Source: Bacillota bacterium (GTDB lineage Bacteria > Bacillota > Bacilli > Bacillales_A > Planococcaceae). Taken from it: a DNA stretch of 29,926 nucleotides. Below, piece by piece: positions 24,346 through 29,926 of this stretch. The position numbers were made by a program, and so were the translations under genes. Every line of letters begins with the position of its first letter. Position 1 is the first letter of the stretch. Under the pieces are notes generated by a model. The model was not told the origin of the DNA. It did not search any database and saw only the letters and a program-made list of their open reading frames with translations. The stretch lies in the NCBI GenBank assembly GCA_023405135.1, contig JAEXYZ010000027.1:1-29926 (forward strand), given 5' to 3'.

Positions 24346-25812
24346 CTAATCTTGATTCCAAACAATAAGCTTTGTTTCTGTCATTTCATGGATGGCATAT
24401 TTTAATCCTTCTTTACCTGTTCCACTTTCCTTCACACCGCCATAAGGCATTTGGTCAACACGGTATGTTGGAATATCATTAATCATCACACCACCGACTT
24501 CAAATTTCTTTGAAGCTTTAAATGCAGTTTGAATGTTATTTGTAAAGATTCCAGCTTGTAATCCATAATTAGAATCATTAATTGCTTCAATGCCTTCTTC
24601 AATAGAGGAAATTCTAGAAACGACAACAATTGGTGCAAACACTTCTTGACACGTTACTTTTGCATTTGATGGTACATCCGTTAAAATTGTTGGCATTAAG
24701 ACACCATTTTCAACTGTCCCACCTGTAATTACTTTTGCTCCATTTTCAACTGCCTCTTCAATCCAAGAAAGTGCACGCTCTTGCTCTTTAGGATGAATCA
24801 TTGCCGAAATGTCAGTCGTTGCCTCTAAAGGACTTCCTACAACTAATTTCTTTGTTTCACCTGCAAAGCGTTCAATAAACTCATCAAATAGCTCATCCAT
24901 TATATATGTGCGTTGCAATGAAATACAAACTTGACCTTGATTTGAAAAGGCACCTGTTACACATTTCGGTACAATTTTAGATAAATCCACACCATTGTCG
25001 ATAATAACGCCTGCATTTGAACCAAGTTCGAGTGCTACCTTCTTCAAACCTGCTTTATTACGAATACCAATTCCTACCGCTGGACTACCTGTAAATGTAA
25101 TCATTTTTACTTTGTTACTTTCTACCAACGCATCTCCAACTGTACCTCCACTACCTGTCACAACATTGAAAGCACCTTTTGGTAAATCCGTCTTGTCAAT
25201 TAACTCGGCTAAAAATAGTGCTGATAAAGGTGTTTGAGATGCCGGTTTTAAAACGATTGTGTTTCCCGCTGCAATCGCTGGTCCTACTTTATGGGCAACT
25301 AAATTTTGTGGGAAATTAAACGGTGTTATCGCCCCAATAACTCCTAGAGGTTCTTCGATTGTATACCCAAATCGATTTGCCCCATTTTTCGCTGCATCCA
25401 TTGGAATCATTTCACCTGTTAAGCGCTTTGCTTCCTCAGCTGCAAATTTATATGTTTCAATCGTACGGTCAATTTCACCTAATGCATATTTAATCGGTTT
25501 TGCTGATTCTAAAGAAATGATTTCAGCAGCTATTTGTCTATTTTCAATAAACAATTGTGTAATTTGCTCTAAAATTGCAGCTCGTTCATATGCAGTTAAA
25601 TTTGCCATTTGTTGTCTCGTATCGTAAGCAATATCAATCACTTGCTCTACTTCTTCACGTGTTGCTTGTGGTATTAAAGCAATCGTTTCTTTTGTATATG
25701 GGGAAACAAGCTCTGCATATTTTTCAGAAGATTTCCATTCACCGTTAACGTAGTACTTTTTTTCCTTTGAATTAAACATTAAGAAGCTCTCGTTCTTCAT
25801 CATTCTTTCCAT
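24346..25812 (-). CDS. NAD(P)-dependent aldehyde dehydrogenase
   Basis: Predicted 488-residue cytosolic enzyme oxidising an aldehyde to a carboxylate. The family residues are present: Asn166 in PFNFPQN, Lys189 in LKPAS, TFTGSPAVG, Glu262 in LELGSNAG, the nucleophile Cys296 in GQVC, and a late EVFAPIV. ELGSN in place of the commoner ELGGK is seen in subgroups acting on small, often charged aldehydes such as lactaldehyde, phosphonoacetaldehyde or sulfoacetaldehyde. This hints at a small polar substrate but does not settle it. AAAAGGAGA precedes the ATG at 25812, which overlaps the permease gene by 41 nt. A second ATG at 25779 would overlap by 8 nt and gives a more usual N-terminus, so the start is uncertain. 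It is the middle gene of the operon. Confidence 0.9.
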   Translation of the reverse strand: MERMMKNESFLMFNSKEKKYYVNGEWKSSEKYAELVSPYTKETIALIPQATREEVEQVIDIAYDTRQQMANLTAYERAAILEQITQLFIENRQIAAEIISLESAKPIKYALGEIDRTIETYKFAAEEAKRLTGEMIPMDAAKNGANRFGYTIEEPLGVIGAITPFNFPQNLVAHKVGPAIAAGNTIVLKPASQTPLSALFLAELIDKTDLPKGAFNVVTGSGGTVGDALVESNKVKMITFTGSPAVGIGIRNKAGLKKVALELGSNAGVIIDNGVDLSKIVPKCVTGAFSNQGQVCISLQRTYIMDELFDEFIERFAGETKKLVVGSPLEATTDISAMIHPKEQERALSWIEEAVENGAKVITGGTVENGVLMPTILTDVPSNAKVTCQEVFAPIVVVSRISSIEEGIEAINDSNYGLQAGIFTNNIQTAFKASKKFEVGGVMINDIPTYRVDQMPYGGVKESGTGKEGLKYAIHEMTETKLIVWNQD

Positions 25813-27202
25813 CTACGTTTAAGTCTCCTTTTCCATTTTGTTGGTCTTTTGTAAATGTATTATCGACTTCTCCTTTAAAGAAATTCTTTCCGTAAATTAA
25901 TAAACAAAGGATAATTCCTGCAGCGAAAGCCCATGCTGCGCCTTTAATACAGAGTATGGCACCAATGATTCCAGCAACCCCTAGATCAGTTTGACTTCGC
26001 GCTTCTAATATTCCAACCTTCACACTTACATAGCCTTGGATTAACATCGTTGAAGCAAGTGCTACCCCTAAAATTGGCTCTACTAAGCTTACAATTGGCA
26101 ACAAGAATAGCCCTGTGTTTGTTCCCCAACGGAATGATCCAATACCCCCAAAGAAGGAATCCATCGCCTTTCTACCTTTTTTGAATCGTTCCACCATAAC
26201 AACTTGCATTGCAGACCAAATTGGACCACACATTGTTACGTCAGGACCTAAAATACTCATGGCACTGTTACGAATTCCAAAAATTAAATGTGCACGGCTT
26301 GGGCTGTAATCTACTTTTTCATCTACTCGTACAGCAGCACCGTCCTCAACCAATGCTTTTGTTTGTAACACATCACCAAATAGCACAATATACGCTGCCA
26401 ATACTGTTGGTAATGCGGTAATAAACATCATAATTGGTGGGAAACCTAAGCCAAAAATCGTATATTCATTCCACAATGTTACAAAGTCAGGTGCAGAAAA
26501 GCCCCACTCTATAGATGGCCATGCTGCTTCCCCAAATATAGGTGCAATAATTACCGCTAGAAGAATAACTGGGAAAATCCCAAGCTTTCCTATAAGCCCC
26601 CAAAAGCGATTTTTGTGCTGGAATTTTGAAAAATGTTTAGAGAATAATAGATAAAAAGCAATTCCTATCGCAATAGTAATAGTCCATGGGAAAGATTCAA
26701 ATCTTCCTCCAATCTGGAACACTGAAATTACTGCTGCCAGCCCTGCACCAAGAATAATCCCTGACTTCATAGCAGACGGAATTAATCCTACTACTTTCGC
26801 TGCTAAACCTGTTGCTCCCAAAACTAATGAAAGAATCCCTAGTGTCATCTGAAAGGCAATTAAGGAGTGTACTCGCTCTGGCCCTTCTGGAAACTGTGAA
26901 CAATATAAAGTAATCAACGGTATGGCTGGTGTAATCCACCCTGGCACAGTTGGATCTCCTAGTAAATGATGCAGTAAGTAGAAAAGTCCATTTAAGACGA
27001 CAATAGCCAAAGCTACTTCAAATGGCATTCCCAACAATTCGACTAATATTGGAATGGCCGACAAATCCACCGCACACATTAATAAACCTTGAACATAATC
27101 AGGCCACTCAAAGCGATAATGAATAAATGGCAATCGAATTTTAAAAGGCCCTGCTGGTATATGTGGTGACTCTTCACCAAATTTCCTATTTTTCCATAAC
27201 AT
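25772..27202 (-). CDS. Polytopic permease, NCS2/SLC23-like
   Basis: Predicted 476-residue inner-membrane transporter with about 11-13 hydrophobic helices and a charged cytoplasmic tail (from about 445) rich in K, D, N and E. Segments such as DPTVPGWITPAIPLI, VVGLIPSAMKSGIILGAGL, and GPDVTMCGPIWSAMQVV recall the paired half-helix regions of nucleobase/ascorbate (NCS2) transporters. No canonical NCS2 signature is intact, however, so this may be a divergent permease group. The ATG at 27202 has GGGGAGGAG 9 nt upstream. It is first in the operon with the aldehyde and alcohol dehydrogenases, so it probably imports their substrate. LacI-type operators, a promoter and a cre-like dyad lie in the 299-nt gap before it. 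Confidence 0.7.
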   Translation of the reverse strand: MLWKNRKFGEESPHIPAGPFKIRLPFIHYRFEWPDYVQGLLMCAVDLSAIPILVELLGMPFEVALAIVVLNGLFYLLHHLLGDPTVPGWITPAIPLITLYCSQFPEGPERVHSLIAFQMTLGILSLVLGATGLAAKVVGLIPSAMKSGIILGAGLAAVISVFQIGGRFESFPWTITIAIGIAFYLLFSKHFSKFQHKNRFWGLIGKLGIFPVILLAVIIAPIFGEAAWPSIEWGFSAPDFVTLWNEYTIFGLGFPPIMMFITALPTVLAAYIVLFGDVLQTKALVEDGAAVRVDEKVDYSPSRAHLIFGIRNSAMSILGPDVTMCGPIWSAMQVVMVERFKKGRKAMDSFFGGIGSFRWGTNTGLFLLPIVSLVEPILGVALASTMLIQGYVSVKVGILEARSQTDLGVAGIIGAILCIKGAAWAFAAGIILCLLIYGKNFFKGEVDNTFTKDQQNGKGDLNVDGKNDEERELLNV

Positions 27203-27224
27203 AATGTATTACTCCTCCCCTTTT

Positions 27225-27238
27225 TGTAACCCCTTACA
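27225..27238 (-). promoter_or_regulatory. cre-like dyad in the permease leader
   Basis: TGTAACCCCTTACA has the TGTAA...TTACA arms of a CcpA cre site, but CC instead of CG at the centre. It lies downstream of the predicted promoter and just ahead of the ribosome binding site, where a bound repressor would block elongation. Confidence 0.35.
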
Positions 27239-27258
27239 TTAAATAAAAAAGTTTCCCT

Positions 27259-27286
27259 CCTATATTTATTGATGTCGACTTAACAA
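27259..27286 (-). promoter_or_regulatory. Probable promoter of the permease operon
   Basis: The minus strand has TTGTTA, a 16-nt spacer and TATAGG. Operator copy 1 begins 2 bp upstream of the -35. Other AT-rich hexamer pairs further upstream are possible. Confidence 0.4.
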
Positions 27287-27287
27287 A

Positions 27288-27303
27288 ATGAATACGTAAC
27301 CAT
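27288..27303 (-). promoter_or_regulatory. LacI-family operator, copy 1 (promoter-proximal)
   Basis: The 16-mer ATGAATACGTAACCAT is the exact reverse complement of copy 2. It is an imperfect palindrome (ATG..TACGTA..CAT) with the central CG typical of LacI-family operators. It abuts the -35 of the permease promoter. Confidence 0.65.
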
Positions 27304-27449
27304 TTTTGGTTTTAAAAAAATTTGTTACTCTATTGATTTTCGATATAGCAGATATGCTTTTAGCTACTTTGTTATTGGATTAAGATAATGTTCAACTTTT
27401 GCCGCAATCATTATTTACTAAAATCAACAATTATCAAATTAGGATTATA

Positions 27450-27465
27450 ATGGTTACGTATTCAT
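27450..27465 (-). promoter_or_regulatory. LacI-family operator, copy 2 (promoter-distal)
   Basis: ATGGTTACGTATTCAT matches copy 1 in opposite orientation, 162 bp centre to centre. It lies between the repressor gene's terminator and the operon promoter. The spacing and orientation allow DNA looping. Confidence 0.65.
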
Positions 27466-27470
27466 TTTTG

Positions 27471-27508
27471 AATATAAAACAAACTTTTAAAAAAGTTTGT
27501 TTTATATT
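27471..27508 (-). terminator. Terminator overlapping the end of the LacI-family gene
   Basis: A 16-bp A/T-rich stem (27471-27486 with 27493-27508) with a 6-nt loop includes the stop codon. The stem is A-T rich, and its flanks give a T-rich tail in either direction. Confidence 0.65.
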
Positions 27509-28494
27509 TTACGAGTCGTTTTTCTAGTATAAATTCTAACAGACTCCGTAATTTTAACGCAAGAGTTTTTTTTATTTTCAATCAATTCTATTAATTTATT
27601 AATAGCCAAAAAGCCTAAATTTTCTTTAGATATACTCCCTACAGTTGTTAATTGAATGGATGCATGTTGACTAATGTCTACATTGTCTATACCTATAATA
27701 CTAATGTCTTCAGGTACGCTTAAATTAGCATAAATGGCATCATCCATTAAATATAATGCAAGTGAATCCGAACCTGCACATATTCCTGTTGGCCTATTTT
27801 TCGAATGTATTAGTTTTTGAAACGCTCTTGAAACATCCATTTTTGAAGTATCTGTATGAATTATATATTCTGCTGAAACGGAATGTTGGTACTCTTTTAT
27901 CGCTTTTAAAAACCCATGATATCGGTTATTAAATGTACTCATTGTTAATGGACCGCCAACCCAAGCAATATTTGTATGACCAAGCTCAATTAGATGCTTT
28001 GCTGACAAATAACCTGCTTCAAAGTTATCTATTTCTACAAACTGACGATTATTTTTATGCTTGCGATTATATGTAATGAATGGAATGTCCATTTTTTCTA
28101 ACTTCTCAAAAATTGGATCATCTATTAAAATACACGATAAAATAATCCCGTCCACCTTTTGCTCAAATGCTGTTGCATAGGCTTCTGTTAGTTTCTTGTC
28201 GTTTACAAACTGTACATTAACACGATACCCCTTTGAATTTGCATAATTCACAATGGCTGTAGTTGTATCGACGAAAAACGGATTATGTAATGGCCCTGAT
28301 AAAAGAGCAATCGTGTAAGTCTTATTTTGGACGAGGGATCGAGCATGGGCATTTGGAATATAGTTTAATTCCTGGATTGCCTTCATTACTTTGTCAATTG
28401 TAGGCTTTTTAACTAGTTCTGGAGTGTTTAAAACACGTGAAACTGTTGTTTGAGATACTCCTGCATGTTTTGCAACGTCTTTTGAAGATACCAA
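27502..28494 (-). CDS. LacI-family transcriptional repressor
   Basis: Predicted 330-residue DNA-binding regulator. It has an N-terminal helix-turn-helix (SSKDVAKHAGVSQTTVSRVLN, residues 3-23), a hinge helix (NYIPNAHARSLV), then a periplasmic-binding-protein-like effector domain with IALLSGPLHNPFF, VDGIILSC, YNRKH, WVGGPLTMSTFNNRYHGF and PEDISIIGIDNVDISQHA. I place the start at the TTG at 28494, with AAGGAGG 9 nt upstream, which gives the standard short N-terminus. A start at 28542 would add 16 unusual residues. It precedes the permease-aldehyde-alcohol dehydrogenase operon on the same strand and probably represses it through the two matched operators. It may not regulate itself, because both operators lie downstream of it. 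The effector is unknown. Confidence 0.88.
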   Translation of the reverse strand: MVSSKDVAKHAGVSQTTVSRVLNTPELVKKPTIDKVMKAIQELNYIPNAHARSLVQNKTYTIALLSGPLHNPFFVDTTTAIVNYANSKGYRVNVQFVNDKKLTEAYATAFEQKVDGIILSCILIDDPIFEKLEKMDIPFITYNRKHKNNRQFVEIDNFEAGYLSAKHLIELGHTNIAWVGGPLTMSTFNNRYHGFLKAIKEYQHSVSAEYIIHTDTSKMDVSRAFQKLIHSKNRPTGICAGSDSLALYLMDDAIYANLSVPEDISIIGIDNVDISQHASIQLTTVGSISKENLGFLAINKLIELIENKKNSCVKITESVRIYTRKTTRKI

Positions 28495-28590
28495 AGACAG
28501 GACCCTCCTTTTGCTACTTTCTCTACTAATGTAACTATACATTGAATTTAATCAAGTGACTATCATCAATTTTTTGTAAAAAAATCAAAT

Positions 28591-28655
28591 AAAAAGTCGC
28601 TAAAACCGAATTTGTCCAATTACTAGCAAGACATTCTTCTGTTCAGCGACTTTTT
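28591..28655 (-). terminator. Hairpin downstream of the IDEAL-domain gene
   Basis: An 11-bp stem AAAAAGTCGCT / AGCGACTTTTT encloses 43 nt that can fold a little further. T-runs exist on both strands. It lies 22 nt past the IDEAL-domain gene stop and upstream of the repressor gene. Confidence 0.6.
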
Positions 28656-28677
28656 GATTTTTCATTTTATATTCATT

Positions 28678-28953
28678 TTAATTTATCGACTCTTGTGTTT
28701 CTTGGCTTTCTTCCATTTCCTGTGTTTCCTGCAATTCATTTAACTCTTTAGTGTAAGAATAAAAAGCATCTTTATTTCGTTCATCTAATGCATTATCGAT
28801 GAGATCTTTTAACTGTTCAATTCTTTGCAATCTTTGCATCCGGTTTAAAAACAAGTCCAAATAAATGTCATTCAATAATTTTTCAGATTCATTTACATGT
28901 TGGTAGCTTCCTACTGCCTTAATAAAATCTGTATATGAATAATATTTATCCAT
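28678..28953 (-). CDS. IDEAL-domain small protein (YhzC-like)
   Basis: Predicted 91-residue cytosolic helical protein. Residues about 25-72 match the IDEAL domain: a leading LLNDIYLDLFLNRMQRLQRIEQLKD followed by IDNALDERNKDAFYSYTKELN, where IDNALDERN corresponds to the name-giving motif. The last 20 residues are an acidic, Q/E/T-rich tail with near-repeats of ETQE. Function is unknown. In B. subtilis an IDEAL-domain gene, yhzC, is next to comK as I recall, and here too the gene is divergent from comK, which supports the match. The ATG at 28953 is preceded by GGGGTGA at close spacing. An earlier in-frame start at 28995 lacks a site. Confidence 0.8.
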   Translation of the reverse strand: MDKYYSYTDFIKAVGSYQHVNESEKLLNDIYLDLFLNRMQRLQRIEQLKDLIDNALDERNKDAFYSYTKELNELQETQEMEESQETQESIN

Positions 28954-29213
28954 CGATATCACCCCGATTCCCTTTTTTCTATTATAAAAAATCAAATTTC
29001 AATTTGCAATATATTCTGAAAAATAGGTGAATTTTTTACTACTTTGCTTTCTATTAGCTGTAGATTTACGGCTGAAGTTTCATACTTTTATACTTTATTT
29101 ATTTTTTAATAGAAGTTTTAGGCATTCGATTATTATTTTGAAGTAATTAACCTTACAAAATAATGGGCCAAATTTTAAATTTGGACAGTTCCCTAAAATT
29201 TGTAAAATCAATG

Positions 29214-29242
29214 TTGAATTTGCTCGAAAAACATACTATTAT
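29214..29242 (+). promoter_or_regulatory. SigA-type promoter of comK
   Basis: TTGAAT, a 17-nt spacer and TATTAT. The predicted start is about 29249, giving a leader of about 45 nt. A 17-nt palindrome, CCAAATTT-T-AAATTTGG (29168-29184), lies 30 nt upstream of the -35. No exact AAAA-N5-TTTT ComK box pair was found. Confidence 0.6.
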
Positions 29243-29248
29243 GTTTTT
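29227..29248 (+). promoter_or_regulatory. Dyad over the comK -10
   Basis: AAAAACATA-CTAT-TATGTTTTT, a perfect 9+9 dyad, covers the spacer end and the -10 hexamer of the comK promoter. This is the position of a repressor site that excludes polymerase. Confidence 0.45.
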
Positions 29249-29294
29249 GTATCGACATTTTCCATTTTATAACAATGAAAGGAGGATGCATATT

Positions 29295-29798
29295 ATGGAA
29301 AAGGTAAATATTGTCGATTACTATCATCTTTCATTTAACAGTTACCTTATAGAACCGGTGAAACATGGGGACAAGCTTTTCTCCCGTGTTTATGATAAAG
29401 CCGGTGAAGTAATTGTTTCCCGAAAACCAATCTATATCGTTCGAAAGTCTTGTCAAGTGATGGGAAACAACTATAAAGCGGCTCGTGCAGTTTCAAAACG
29501 CTTTTTCGGAAAAGAAAAGCATAAGCTGCCAATTATTATTTCTCATGACTTTGGCATACCTTGCGTGTTCTTTCCACTGCTTTCACCTGCTTCACCTAGC
29601 AATGTATGGGTAGGATTACATGCGGTAACGAACATTCGACGCTCAAAAGATTGTACTGAAATTACATTAAATGATGGAAAAGAACTTTTGCTTAACGTAA
29701 ATTATTCTTCTTTCTGTTCTCAATATGTTAGTGCGACCATGTTGCAAAAATACGCCACTAACGAACGGTTAATTCTTCATAAGGAACTACCTTATTAA
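29295..29798 (+). CDS. comK: Competence transcription factor ComK
   Basis: Predicted 167-residue DNA-binding activator of the DNA-uptake (late competence) genes. The family pattern is visible in order: KPIYIVRKSCQVMGNNYKAAR (44-64), KLPIIIS (77-83), FFPLLSPASPSNVWVGLHAV (92-111), TEITLNDGKELLLNVNYSSF (121-140) and SQYVSATML. The ATG at 29295 has AAAGGAGG 9 nt upstream; a longer frame starting at 29163 would begin upstream of the promoter. Compared with B. subtilis ComK (192 residues, from memory) it ends about 25 residues earlier, soon after the conserved SF..Q..... L segment. It is divergent from the IDEAL-domain gene and is followed within 12 nt by a tandem repeat array. Control is probably at the promoter with a palindrome over the -10. 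Confidence 0.85.
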   Translation: MEKVNIVDYYHLSFNSYLIEPVKHGDKLFSRVYDKAGEVIVSRKPIYIVRKSCQVMGNNYKAARAVSKRFFGKEKHKLPIIISHDFGIPCVFFPLLSPASPSNVWVGLHAVTNIRRSKDCTEITLNDGKELLLNVNYSSFCSQYVSATMLQKYATNERLILHKELPY

Positions 29799-29810
29799 AA
29801 TTAGCTGCTC

Positions 29811-29926
29811 TTTCGGGCGGATAGCTTTATTTTCGGGCGCTTGGCTACCTTTTCGGGCACATACTGTTTTTTTCGGGCGCTTGGCTGCTTTTTCGGGCAC
29901 ATACCGTTTTTTTCGGGCGCTTGGCT
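29811..29926. repeat. Tandem array with 20-bp period, core TTTCGGGC, cut by window end
   Basis: TTTCGGGC occurs at 29811, 29831, 29851, 29871, 29891 and 29911, exactly 20 bp apart. From 29831 alternate units match (GCTTGGCT type, then ACATAC type), so the true unit is 40 bp made of two related halves. It begins 12 nt after the comK stop and continues past the window edge. Neither 20 nor 40 is a multiple of three, so it is not a coding repeat. No hairpin-plus-T-run terminator was recognised inside it. Confidence 0.85.

Noticed and set aside
29010..29024. CodY box between the IDEAL-domain gene and comK
   Set aside because: It matches the 15-nt consensus at 12 positions, but AT-rich DNA gives many such matches, and it lies about 190 nt upstream of the comK promoter.

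Overview
The window looks like chromosomal DNA of a low-GC, Gram-positive, Bacillus-type bacterium. The evidence is AT-rich intergenic DNA, strong AGGAGG-type ribosome binding sites, frequent GTG/TTG starts, and the marker set minJ, ctpB, csbA, yvlB-like, ftsEX and comK. My best guess is the Caryophanaceae/Planococcaceae (Lysinibacillus or a relative). This rests on recalled gene content and repeat style, not on a search. Every gene with a clear identity except comK lies on the minus strand, so the window is best read from right to left.

Right end (about 22.9-29.9 kb): comK, the competence regulator, is on the plus strand and diverges from a small IDEAL-domain gene. Next comes a LacI-family repressor, then its probable target operon of permease, aldehyde dehydrogenase and iron-type alcohol dehydrogenase. 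The gap between repressor and operon carries two copies of one 16-bp operator in opposite orientation. Two short-unit tandem arrays built on a TCGGG core, with 21-bp and 20-bp periods, lie between the alcohol dehydrogenase and uvrB and directly after comK.

Middle (about 12.5-22.9 kb): uvrB-uvrA (nucleotide excision repair) has a LexA-like box at its promoter. It is followed by a yvlB-like envelope gene with its own ECF-sigma-type promoter, set inside a hairpin that could hide the yvlB ribosome binding site in read-through mRNA. Then come a decayed small membrane-protein gene, a second iron alcohol dehydrogenase, and an ECF sigma factor / membrane regulator pair. The sigma gene carries two compensating frameshifts. 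Its partner has a degenerate LCP (LytR-CpsA-Psr) outer domain.

Left part (about 5-12.1 kb): an envelope and division cluster of ftsE-ftsX, an EnvC-like M23 peptidase, a TlpA-type thioredoxin, ctpB, minJ and csbA. FtsEX very likely controls the M23 hydrolase beside it, and MinJ links the division-site machinery to the membrane. In Bacillus subtilis, as I recall it, csbA leads directly into uvrBA. Here the uvrBA-yvlB block sits on the other side of ftsEX, so the conserved segment is permuted.

Left end (1-5 kb): separate single-gene units for an HpaB-type flavin monooxygenase, a quinone-oxidoreductase-like MDR enzyme, an MFS transporter and a DUF4362-like lipoprotein. Most have a convincing rho-independent terminator. 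The extreme left edge holds a long hairpin of unknown origin. I saw no rRNA, tRNA, CRISPR, transposase gene or riboswitch.
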